From positions 2,108,001 through 2,172,000 of the forward strand of contig JBLDXI010000009.1 in the NCBI GenBank assembly GCA_047495785.1: 64,000 bases of DNA, written 5' to 3'. The position numbers and the translations under genes were made by a program. The stretch comes from Lepidodermella squamata (taxonomy: Eukaryota > Gastrotricha). The number at the start of each line of letters is the position of its first letter. Within the stretch, counting starts at the first letter, position 1. The notes under the pieces were generated by a model, which was not told the DNA's origin, ran no database searches, and saw only the letters and a list, made by a program, of their open reading frames with translations. Of this stretch, positions 10,563-21,914 are shown in pieces.

Positions 10563-12183
10563 CTATATTTGTTGATCAGCGCTTGAGGTTTGTTTTCTAT
10601 GTTGAGAACCACTACCGGTGCGATTTTGACTATGTCGGTTGGAAGCTTCCGATGAAGGTTGTTGCCTCTCGACAAAGCCAGGAGGAGGTCTCGTCTGGGT
10701 TATCGGAAGACTACTGCTACCATCTGAATGCTGCCTTGAGGGTTTCGTTTCTGAAAAACCTGGAGGAATTCGCTCAGACTGTGAAGAGTGATTGTCCTTT
10801 GCTGAGCTTCCGCGATTGGTTGATGCTGAATATTGAGCTTGCGGGCGTCGAGGATAATGATGATGGTGATTGCGATGGATATTACCACGATGTCCCTCAG
10901 AAGGAAGATGGTGCTGATTAACAGGAAGTGACTGGTGGCCAGAGCCTGATATGTTTCCATGGCAAGGGCCATATTCTGAAGTTGGACGCTCGTGTGAATT
11001 CCTCCATTCAGAGTTGTGACGCGAGTCTCTTTGATCATGATGTCTATGCTGATGGTGGTGATAGTGGTAATTACGTCCACGCGAGTGTGAGTTCTTTGGA
11101 GGCTGAGAAGAAACGTCAAGGTTGAGATTAGCAACGGCTTTGCCAAGTAAATCGGTTGAGATGGGAGCACCGGAAGAAACAGCTGTAACCTCTGGCACAG
11201 GTTCACTTGGTGGCTGGTCTGCGGGCTGAGGCGGGCGTAGAAAGGTTTCAAGTAGCGCTTGTTTAGCCTCCTCTTCCGCCTTCAGCTTGGCTTCTCTAGC
11301 CAAGCGAATCTGAGTGAAAAATTCAAGCTGCTGTTGGCGCATTGATTCACTATGAATGTCGATCACCGGTGATGGCCGAGAAACAGGTGCAGGCTGGCCA
11401 CGCAAATAACTAAGTTCCAAAGGTTGCATAATTTCTCTGCAAACGGGGCACGGAAAAGCATTATCTTTTCTTGGTGCTGACTTCGTTACCGGTGACTGAT
11501 TTGGCGATGCAAGCTCCTTCAAAGCATGAGCAATATAATCAGCCAGACAATGGCTATGAAAACAATGGGCACATAAAGTGCGGGTAATTCCTTCGTCAGC
11601 GGCGAACTCTTCGAGACATATGCTGCATTGCCCATGAGGTTTAGCATTGTGCTCCGTCATGAAATCTTTGACAGCCTGTATAAAAATAGCCTTTTCAAAA
11701 TCCGAATGTCTTCAAAATGAGTACTCAACAAACATCAATTAACGGTAGCAACATTTCGGAACCCAGGTACTCACTGATTGTCTTTTCTAGCGTTCGGCTT
11801 AGCCTAATTTAAACAATGATAAAAAATCTTATTAATTGTGACCTTCGAGTGAACTCACTGCTCTATTTCATCTTCACCAACGCCTCGAGGATTTTTGAAC
11901 TGAATGACAGGAACAGCTTGAGGATACTACACGCAGTAATAAATAGGTAATTTAGTATTTTAACACTCTGACCCTGAAAATTTACATCAGAAGGTATGGC
12001 GATCAAGACTTCAATGCTGAGATATTGCTTTTCGACTTCCTCGCCAGTAGCAGGTCGAACCACAACAAAAACATCGGTCACCCGTCCATTGGCATTTCGA
12101 GTGAGGCGAACATCATCTGATACATATATTGATTGCAAAGCTTGGATTTCCAACTCGAAAGCCTCATTGTCATCTTCAGCCAT
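10563..12183 (-). CDS. RNF25: E3 ubiquitin ligase RNF25 (RWD-RING)
   Basis: RWD plus RING E3 ligase; family members act in ubiquitination of stalled ribosomes and in signalling. Exons 11986..12183, 11859..11926, 11734..11803 and 10563..11675 add to 482 residues (human 459). The RWD domain covers about residues 1-110, with YP..VP and the conserved FKNPRG across the exon 1-2 joint. The linker ends PHGQCSICL, identical in design to human PHGQCVICL. The RING runs CSICLEEF...CAHCFHSHC...CPVC. The tail is long and rich in His, Ser, Gln and Pro. All three introns are 58-59 bases except the AT-rich second. It opens the RNF25-EXOC5-MRM1 row. On the plus strand, long open frames here are shadows. Confidence 0.95.
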
Positions 12184-13158
12184 AATTTCAATTAAAAAAC
12201 TATAGCAAAAACCACTGTTTATCTATAACGGGTAGCTAGAAAGTAGATCAGCCACAAGGAGTCAATACTGCGGAAAAAACATGATCATGGCTACTAAAAT
12301 CTAATCAGATGATGGCTGCCCCACGCTCAAACTGTTATTTCGAAGATTGCCGCAGGTTGCAGGGTCAAAGAGCTACGCATCGGCTATCGGCTGTCAACAG
12401 TCAGCACGAGAAAATGAGGTTAGAAAGAAAAAGCCGGCGGCTCGAGCTGAGAAAATCCGCGACGGATCGCCGCGCAATGAATAAAATTGATATAGCAAAA
12501 ATAGCGCGCCAATGTGAATGTCATTTACTAAAACTTGAACATCAATATTCGTTAACAATAAGCAAAACTGTTGAATTCGCGTTATTCTTATTTCATTTAA
12601 TTCTTAAAATATTGGCGCATTTTTTTGTAAAGTTTAAGTTGGGTCAGGCCTAGTGCCTAGTCAAAACCGTGGCGATTTTCGCCGAATTCGGTATGGCCAT
12701 CAAATCGGCTCGATGGCAGGAGCTTCCTCAACCGCCAAAGCTGTCTGCACGGTGTGCGCCATCGCCATCGGCTACCGAAGTGAGGACGTGTACTGCGACG
12801 TATGCAAATGGACCTGTGCCGGGGGTTGAAACCATGCGCGGACAGATTTCCTCCTTCTGAAGACCTGGGGGTAAATCAGGTACATCATTCAGCGAAGTTT
12901 GCCTACCGTATACTGCTTCCCTCTCTCATCCTCTGTAGACCAAGCCCAGTGTTAGCGGTAAAGCGAAGACAAGATCAAGATCAAGACGGAAGCGAAGCCG
13001 ATGGAAAGCTTGACGAAACCCAAGAAGTTCTGAGAGTCGCCAGGATTTCCACCACTGCCGAAAGACAATCTTCTCATAGCCCATCTGAACCTCCATCTGC
13101 GTTAGCAGGCAAGATTGAGCAGCCCAACTCATGACCGATAACATCTGACATCCTGGCG
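12184..13158. other. Region without assigned gene; contains a Cys-rich open segment (+)
   Basis: Upstream flank of RNF25. On the plus strand, from the ATG at 12713, about 40 codons encode paired cysteines (VCTVCAIAIGY then YCDVCKWTC) before a stop. A further open stretch, 12937-13134, contains a charged, Gln/Asp/Glu-rich peptide preceded by CTCTGTAG, which could be an acceptor. The two pieces could belong to one short spliced gene, but no donor gives a convincing joint. It could equally be a decayed copy of a zinc-finger gene. Confidence 0.25.
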
Positions 13159-13835
13159 CTATTCGAGACCCATAAACGCATACAAATTGGGAAACTTCTT
13201 CGCGGCTTCTATCAGCTGATCGCTAAGGGAGGGCAGTTGAGAAATTCACGATAATAATTACTCTGTTACTCATAAGTGGGCATCACGGTGTAGCACCATG
13301 TCCGTCTCCAACCTTGCTCCTTGTTGAGCTTATCGTAGGATGCGGCTTTCGAGAACTTCAGGTCCTCCTGCTTTAAATTATGCAGAGCTTGCCCGATGTA
13401 GAAAGCCAGGCGAAGCTTCATCTCGCAGTTCAACAACCTCTAAATTGGATAGACGCATCACTGAGTAGGTATGTATTCTCGACAAGCACATTCAGGTCTT
13501 CAGGAGTAGGCAAACCTCTACAATTTTCATCAATAAAATCCAAAATATTTGAAGAGGTGTAATATTGATCGTATATTATATTAGGTATATTCACGCAATT
13601 AACGGTATTGCCGCGCTTCGCCCACTTGACCTTTGACGCCGATACTCGCACGCCGCTTCCTCAAGCCGCTGGCTGCTCCAGCTGGCGAAGGCGGAACATC
13701 GGCTTTGGACAGGGTTTCAGCGTCGATATCGGCTCCATTCGGGACACGGAGGAAAACTTTCCGGAGAAGAAAAGTAGTGCGATTCGGGCTCTGCTCTGCT
13801 ATTCGACCTCCTATCCGACAATGCCTAATACACAC
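13159..13835 (-). CDS. Unrecognised spliced gene, C-terminal part
   Basis: Four segments join with consistent phases: from at most 13835 to 13604, then 13490..13515 (26 bases), 13270..13439 and 13159..13222 with a TAG stop. The resulting C-terminus is protein-like: LPTPEDLNRLLNCEMKLRLA, then GQALHNLKQEDLKFSKAASY, WRRTWCYTVMPTYDD and AAKKFPNLYAFMGLE. The upstream part has an Arg-rich RKRRAS stretch. Charged helices alternate with hydrophobics in a regular way, unlike random reading. I do not recognise the family. The start codon is not identified and the microexon is uncertain. It lies downstream of rabphilin on the same strand. Confidence 0.4.
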
Positions 13836-14671
13836 TAAGCTTCAACTAAGAAAGTCATGTCGGTAAATCATCATCGCTAATCCAACACAAACATATGTCA
13901 ATGTGAACAACCGTTAAATGAAACCTTATTAAAACGTCCCAGTGAAGGAAAAAAGTTGATGCATTGAATCTGCCAAACTTTATTTCGTTTTCTAGAAAGT
14001 ACCCTCAGACAGCAAAATGGCTGTACAGAAAGATAGACATGCCGATGTGCACATTTGTCGCTTGGGTAGTAAATAAATTATGGCCATGACAACAAGCGCC
14101 ATAAAATTTAAACGACAGGTCATTGAAATGGATGTACAGTGGATCAAACAGATGCAATTTGAAAAAGTAATTGGATTGATAGTAGAAAGGAATTCCTAGT
14201 TATCGCGAAGAGTTAAACTGCACAGCTGCAAATATTGCAGGAAGGATGGCGTGCTTTGTTACAACAATAGTAAAATATTCATTCATGGTACAACCAGTGT
14301 GGTCTTGCTTTTACCGAAAACAACTAAAATTTAGCAAGCAAGCAACAAGCGAAAGAAATATGAAAACATTGTTATTAGCCACATACCCCATTGCCGCAGT
14401 TATCGAGACCCAAAACAGACGAGAAAAAGAGTGTAAAATATTTTTAGAAATTCGATTCTGAAGATCATCGTTTGAACATGAGGACAACCTTCAAACTTGA
14501 GAGATAATAAGATAAAGAAAAATAAAAGGAAGAACATTGCTTAGTTGAACGTCATTATATATCGTGGCACAAGGCGCGCAAACTAAGCGCAGTTTGATAC
14601 TGAGATATCGCTCGTGCTATTTTGAATCACTATCATCGTTCAATCAATCAAACAATCAATCAATCAATCTT
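13836..14671. other. Probable 3' UTR and flank of rabphilin
   Basis: No gene seen. An imperfect CAAT tetranucleotide run lies at about 14640-14670, directly after the rabphilin stop on the minus strand. AT content is higher than in the neighbouring exons. Confidence 0.45.
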
Positions 14672-17600
14672 TCACTGGAAGCGTTTATGTACGATACTAG
14701 GTGAGGCTGTCGACGAGGAGGTGTGGTGACCGCGTTGCGAGGGCGACGGTGAAGCTGGAACTTGCCCTGCCGCAGCCGCCGAAGCTCCGCCGGCCGATGG
14801 AGGCGCTGCGAGCGCGTGCCACCTCGTATGTGCAATGTCTGTAGTTTTAACAGCCTGGTAAAAATGCCGCAACTGGTGTCCATGCGAAGTTATCCCGAAC
14901 TGAACGGAACCTATCAAATTTGTTCGAAAATGTAAAATTGGATAAAGCACAACATTTTATAGCCACTTACCAATCAAACTATCGGACTTATTTACATGAC
15001 CATCCCAAACCGAAATGTCGACAACTCGTTTCGCCAACTCTTTCAGACTTATTTTTTCTTTGAAAATATCACTCGATCCAAAGTTGCAGCTGACACTGCG
15101 CCGTTGGATAGACGTTTGGAAAGCCGGTTGCGTAGCGGCCGGAGCGTTCGGCACAAGCAGACGAATTTGAATGATGGGCGACGGCGGGTCTTTGTTCGAC
15201 TTTTTGTTGGCTCGTGCCAACCTCGCCAATCGCAAACCCGTCACGCTGAACACACTCTCGGCCGAGTTGTACAGAAACGTTAGACGAATACGACCTACAT
15301 CGAGCAGTGGAGCACCAGGCAGCAGTTTGGGCTGAAAAAATCATAAATCATTATTTAGACGAATTTCTTTACAAAATAAGAAGTCTAAAAATTAACCCGT
15401 CTGAAATTAGAACTAATTATGCGCCGTATAAAATTGTCTAGCTAACCTCAAAACCCTATCGATTTCACTCTTATTTTAAACTCAATTTTCATTTTTTCAT
15501 TGGCACGCACGACGAAATTCCAGTGATTATAGGAGCGATTCATAGGCACTTACTTCTTTTTGTGCAGGCTTCAACACAACATTGTAAGACAACAGACGAT
15601 CCGTAGGTAGGCAACTCAGCGTGGTTCGCGTTTCACCGATAAAATCGTAACCGATCGGATCTTTGTCGAGGACTTGCAACCGCAGCGTTTTCGCCTTCAT
15701 GTCTTCCTCCAAGACGCCCTCATAGACAATGGTTTCGTCCCACGTTGGGTTAAGGCATTTTTTGATGACATTGGTCTTAACTAGCGACGCTTTGCATGGA
15801 TCGGGCAGCAGCTCGACCTTAACATAAGGGTCCGACAGCCCGTTCATATCTTTCGACGCGAGGTCTTTAGCCGAGATGATACGGCAAATCAACGTAGAAG
15901 CGGCTGTGTCGTACATCAAAGTGAAATGGAGGGTGCCATCCGGCGCGTTGCCCGGCTCGGTGATAGCAATCGACGGTCCGCCATTCGGTAATTGGTAAGC
16001 TACATCGCTATCAACATCGCTGCCCTCCGCAGCTGTTGTATTACTATCCCGCGGCGCTAGTTTTCGATTCGACTGGCTCATCGACATGGACGACATGGAA
16101 GAAGTTGGAGAGGAGAGGTCACTTGCTGAGGCTTTGAGAGGCGCGTTGTGAGAATCACCCAGTTTCGATGATCCTGTAAAAGTACGCATGCACAAAATTG
16201 GCAATTATTACTAGGCTCGGTTTTGCTTGTCACAAAATTTGCTACTGAAAAATTGAAAATACTAAATATGAAAAGGTGGACAAAACAATATAAAGCATGC
16301 GTGAAGCAAGCAAAGGAAAGTTGTAATACGGCTAATAAACGGCTACTTCGCTAAGTCAACGACAATAAAATATCGATTGACGGCCAACCTAAGGCCGAAC
16401 CGCATGCAGACGGCTGTTGCGGTGCGGCGAGGAAGCTCGATGCACTGCAGGCGGCTATAACTAAAGCGACTTTCGACGAGCTGGCCGACATGGACAGGCC
16501 CTTGCTACTCGGCGGCTCCAGCAGCCGGCCGATGTCGGCGCTGAGCCGACGTCGGTCGAAGCCGCTGGGCGCTAGGCTCGACGGCGTAGTGGCGGCACAC
16601 GGCGATGACATGGCAGAATCATCATGCGCTTCTGTCCGGTTGAACACATTTAGAAAGAAGTGAAAATAAATGGAAAAGTTGTGCGTAGGTTACAACCACG
16701 CGATCTCATCTACTGTTGTCATGATCGGGGTGATTTTCTTTTGTTGGTTATCTCGGTAAACTAAACAGCCCGTGGTGTACAATGAGGATGACGACAGTTG
16801 CAGGGGTGCATAGCTCTCCCACAAAGCTTCTGGGCGTTTAACTAAATTATTCTTTTGCTTCACTGTGCCCAAAGCGTCCGAAATGAGAGCTCTCCCGCCT
16901 AAATTCAAGGGCGTTGTATCACTTGTTACTAAAGCTATCGCCCAATATAAAGCTCCAACAAAGTGAAAAAAGCAGACAAAATTTAAATTTAACAAGCATT
17001 TTGAAAGTGATGTAAATATAGTGCTTGTTTTTTTGTTTGAAATCGAAACAAAAAATGGGAAACTAAATTATAAATAGGCCACAGCAAGCTCTGTAGTGCG
17101 AACACGAGATACGTGATAATACAGCCAAAAATAAGCCACCTTGCTTAACAGGGATGGGTCCGGAAACAGCACCTTGCAGAGTATTCGGGCGGTTCGATTT
17201 GTTGGCGCGACTTGTGGTCGATGACGCCGCGGAATGAACGTCGAGCGAGCGAATCGATGTGTTGTCGAAGGCATGCATGTGAGAGGACGACGAGTCGTCC
17301 TGGTTGAAGCTTTTCAGGGAGACGCGGTCGGCGTTCAAGTGGTGCGAACTCGCTGTCAAGTCTTGCCGCGAACCACCCATGTTTGATTTTTGCTGTGGAG
17401 CTGTAGACGCAATCGCAAAATTCGGATTGATGGCCGAAGACGAGGTTGTCGATTGCGCGTCATCTGTCGCTGAAGCAGATTCATCCGACGGATGCCCGGT
17501 CGATCTCATATTACTCCATCCGGCGTCTGAACCTGCCATCGGCGATGATAAGGCACGGTTTGAAGTCGAAGATGGAATAATGTGGCCGATGGGACTCGCG

Positions 17601-20600
17601 ACAGAATTCACCGAGGAACTGCCATCATCTTGCGGCGGCATTTTTTCGTTAGACGACGAGGCGAATAACTGGCGGAAAGTTGGTACTGGTTTTTGAATCG
17701 TATCCACATCGCTGTTGTTGTTATTATTATTGTGTAGTAAATTATTTTGCCTCGGCTGAACGAATGCAAACGGTTTAGGAGGGTCGCCACTAACCGGGGC
17801 GGAAACCGGTTGACCGGGTGGCGAGAGAGGAGGTGGGGAGTAAGTGTCTGGCGGCGCCGATTCGACACTGGCACCCCAGCCCATTCTGGCAGCGGCGTAT
17901 GAGAAAAAGCGAGATGCTACTTCTGTTCTATTATGAAGTTGGTTATAGAAATGTCCATGGCGACTCGGCGTCGGCGAGGAAGGAGCAGTAGCTGGAGTGT
18001 TTTCTGATTAATTAGTATTAGTCAAAGCAAAGGCCATCACCGCGATATGAAGCGTAGATTAGTAGAAGGCGGCATAGAGATGAAATAAAATAAAAAGCAA
18101 CAATGAGAGAAATTCCAAGAAACTCTCCAATACAAAGTAATGTCAGAATCGCAAGCAGTACTTTAAATAAATGATCGGTCAATAGTGAAAACTTGCTTAG
18201 AAATCAAATTTAAAAATCAACAATCTTCCTTAATATTTTTCTCAAATTTTCACCCTTCACCGATCATATTTTTTCCTGCGAAATCATTTGAATTTTCGAC
18301 GAAGCAACCACGATAACGAACCTGTATTAACGTTACTAGCGTTGCTATCTGGAAATTTTCTAGGAAGCTTTTCAGTACTAGGAGCTGCGATAGGTGGTGG
18401 GGTGCTGGAGCCACCGAGCATGTTGGAATCGAATTCGGATTCGGAGTCTGTATCGGCATTTTCGCTAAGAACAGCTGCAAGGAACAAAATGAATATTGTT
18501 AGCAAGATATCGTAACATACACAAAATTTATTGTTATATTTTAGGCAAAATACTTCCTCCAAAGGCATTTCAACTTTTTTAGAATGGCATGTTTCGCTGA
18601 TTCGTGGTACAAGCAATTCAATGCGCATTCCGCTGGGGTAACCTGGCTATTTTTGGTATTTGAATAGACCCCGGAAGGTGCACTTACTGAATAAATTCAA
18701 ATTTTAGAGGAACGCGTTTTTCCCCAAATCGCGCATTCAACTACGACAAATTATAATCAACTGAGATTCACGGGATATTCACTCTGCCCAGGGTGGGAAT
18801 AGCTGTACCGAAAATTCCCGAGTGGGCACATTTCGTGTGTACATTTTTGCGAGGGCATGCAAAAGATGACACGCGATTTGCTGCTGTGTATTACGGTCGA
18901 GAAATACATGCCAAATACATGCAATTCTTCCCGACATTTCGGCCCACAAGGTTCAAGTACAACACAAAAAAATCGCATTTAAACAATATCGGGCCAGTAA
19001 TTTTTCTACCTATTTTTTAAATAATCGGTTGAAAAGCGCCGCAATTCTTTGGAACAACGGCAATGACTTAGGCACAGTCTCTACAAACACAATGTCTGTT
19101 CAAGCTTAAAGTAGCTCTACCTCTAATCTTACGAAAACACCTAAAAAAGGGTTAAGGAAATCATTTTCAAATTATTACCTGTTCTGCCGGCTTTCACAAC
19201 GGTCGTGTGGCCGTGTATAGATCGATAGCGCCGCCAACCGGTTTGGCCGAGGAGTGCATTAGGATCGACGACGCCACCTTTAGTTGAGCTTGAATTCGAT
19301 AATATAGATACTGAGCGAGAGGGAGGGTCGGTCAACAACTCCGGAAGTTCGCCGTTTTGCCAAGCGCCAGATCGCTTCCACACTTCGCGCTGTTCATGAC
19401 AGACGCGACATAGAGTCACGCTCGGCCCTTGGCGGGTTTGATGTACCGCAGAGCACTTGTCGCAAAATCGCTGTTATTCAAATTAAAAAGTCAGTTTAAC
19501 CAATGTCTCCTAGCTTATTAGCCCTAAATGAATTTAAAAACTCATTATCTTTGATAAATAAATTATGTTTCTTATGGCTAAATTTAGACAGACCAGAGGC
19601 AACTTTTGCTGAAAAATTTTCGACTAAAATTACCTGAGCGCAAATATCACATTTAGCCGAGCGTCGAAACAAGCTCAGCGCTTCGCCGCACAGCAGACAT
19701 GTGTTGTAGCCATCTCCGCGAGTTTGAATTTTCAACGCTTGAACTCGCGATTTCAAGCTCTCGATACGATTCTGCTCCATCCGCTTGCTCTGCTCGGCTT
19801 TTTGCAAAATCTCGGCAATATGCCGCTTCTCCTCCTCGGTGATGGCTTCTCGGGCGAGTGAATCCGCCCCATTCGCCGCCGCCAGCGATGGCAAATCTCG
19901 CGTTATCGGTAATGCAGGCGCTTTCAACGGTGCCGTCGGGTCTTGACTGCGATTCGACCAGCCAGCGCCAAGCCTTGACATAAAATTCCGCATGGTTACA
20001 ACAAAAATCAAGACTGACTCAGCTTTTCATAGATAAGAACATTTTTCAAGGCCTATTTTACAAGAAATGCGGGCGTTTTTACTGCCGCAAAGTAAAATAT
20101 AATGGAAAATTTCCAGCGGCAATATACGTGTACAGTACACATTTTATATTGAAAAAAACGCAATTGCCGTCGACCAAGTCATCGAATATTTTTATACTCA
20201 GCATATGCACATCGGGAGCAGTAGTGCATCAATTAACAATTTGCTATGCAGTCGTATCGATCACCCCTTCATCGTGATTTATACGTAGTAGAAAGGTAAA
20301 TAAATAGTTCTATACTAGGCGCAGACTTACCTAACGAAAGGGGTTTTTTATTATAACATTTTCCACTCCAGATAAAAAGCCAGTGCGGCATTAATAGAGA
20401 CTCATTGCCGCGATGGCTTTTTAGCATCACTAGTATCGAACAAAAGGACCGGCGAGAAAACTAATAATTACAAATCTCGATAGCCCAAACATTATTTGGC
20501 ATCAATCTTAGTCACCAATATTCCTGATTCACAACTTCTCAAATATAAATCGAGAATCAAGGTTAATAAATGGTTAAAAACCGAAGGTAAATAACGCAAA

Positions 20601-21914
20601 TAAACAATGGAATTTCGCCACCGATTACAAATTCCATTCTCGAACCCATTCGAGTTGTCAAAAATTAGTAACCCGACCAAACTTTGAGCAAATAGCGGAC
20701 ATGATTCTAGGTTAATGACCCAAGTAAATATTAGAGTCGACTAATGGTCATTGGAGGGCTGATCAAATTGTAACCATGCTGCCGCTAGAAAATACGGATG
20801 GGACAAAAGGCCATGCTCTGTCCTTTTTCCACGATGGCGAGAAAAATCACTTCTAATCTTACAAAAACTCCCGAGAACCTGACTGTGGTAAAATCGGATA
20901 AGGAGACTATAGTCTTTAAATGCGACGATTATGAGCAATTTTGAAAGTTTGATATTCAGTGCTATTTAATATCTGGTTTATATATACAGGAGTGCTTCGA
21001 AAAACGCGTCAGCATAAGACAGACAACTCCTCATTTCATTCTTATAATTTTCCCAGAATTATTTTTCAAACCTGATTAGCTTAGTTGCCCACTTTATTTT
21101 GGTGAACCATTCTATAGAGCTATCTATTAATCGACAACAAGTTTTGGTCATGTTTTCAGAATAATTATTATCTACTGAACAATGCCATCCAGTAAGTTAC
21201 CAGGCTTGATTCTGTCAATATCAAAGATGGCATAATTAGTCGCCCAAAGTCGCCCAAAGGCACAAACATCTTAATAGTTAATTTTAGACCTAGAATATTA
21301 CGTGGTCAGCTGATGCTAATCGATATGACATACAAGACGCGATTCTTTGACGTCAGCTCGCATTTCTCATCAACGCACATGATGACTGTGAATTTTAAAG
21401 CAAGAAAAATCACGGCTACGAAACTCCCCCATCCCCCCACTCGCTCATGAATAATTAATGGCCAAGCTGAAGTTCAAAAGACGATTTCCTTTGGGCAAGT
21501 AGTTCAGGGTAAGAGAAACTAGTTGAAAAACTTTAAAAGCATTATTGTGTCTGATGGCATTATGTAAAATTACTGAATAAATTTTTGTTTGATTTTAGCC
21601 AAAAAAAACCGGCATGAAAAGCAATGAAATGGCAAATGAAGCGAGATAATGTAAAATCAAATCTTTCGGAAAAATAAAACCTTTTAAATGACTTACATTG
21701 CTCTGAGCATTAGCTGGCGATCGCTTGGACACACCCATGACATCGGAACGGATCCAGGCATCACGCCCTTATTCTGTTGATTATTATTACTGCTATTCAT
21801 GATATTGCTAGTTGAATTCATCGGTGAGCTGCTGTTGGCGAGCCCCGGTCTGATGGCGGCGCCACTCGACGGCGGGGCGCCCGAACGTCGATCGATGACA
21901 GGTGATTGACGCAT
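14672..21914 (-). CDS. RPH3A: Rabphilin-like Rab3/Rab27 effector
   Basis: Synaptic and secretory vesicle protein that binds Rab3/27 through its N-terminus and membranes through C2 domains. Coding exons: 21697..21914, 19634..19973, 19179..19470, 18322..18474, 17140..18003, 16389..16631 (possibly cassette), 15554..16173, 14971..15332, 14672..14910. The CPSDRQL motif ends exon 1. The Rab-binding helix (EEEKRHIAEILQKAEQSKRM) and the zinc finger (CLLCGEAL...CDICAQRFCDKC...CRVCHEQREVWKRSGAW) span exons 2-3. The linker is Ser/Asn/Pro-rich. C2A keeps its Asp ligands (DMNGLSDPY, LDKDPIGYDFIGE). C2B is degenerate. Exon lengths sum to one base more than a multiple of three; the surplus base is in exon 8 of this list (see findings). 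The exon 5 donor (GTGGCT) is unusual. Confidence 0.9.
16389..16631 (-). other. Candidate symmetric cassette exon of rabphilin
   Basis: 243 bases, phase 1 at both ends, bounded by GGACAG and GTTGGC. It can be skipped or included without changing frame between 17140..18003 and 15554..16173. It encodes a Ser/Ala-rich linker segment (FDRRRLSADIGRLLEPPSS) with GC-rich third positions, unlike the flanking intron. The neighbouring open stretch 16690-16995 has no matching phase-1 donor and was not included. Confidence 0.55.
19974..21696. other. First rabphilin intron
   Basis: A 1.7 kb intron between a strong GTAAGT donor and a TATGTCAAG acceptor. No open frame in it resembles a protein. An exact direct repeat (CGCCCAAAG twice) lies near 21241-21259. 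Confidence 0.6.

Noticed and set aside
10583-11251. Long open frames on the plus strand and in other minus frames
   Set aside because: Shadows of the His/Ser-rich RNF25 tail.
16690-16995. 101-codon open frame (-) in a rabphilin intron
   Set aside because: Acceptor possible, but no donor with phase 1, so it cannot be inserted between the neighbouring exons; composition intron-like.
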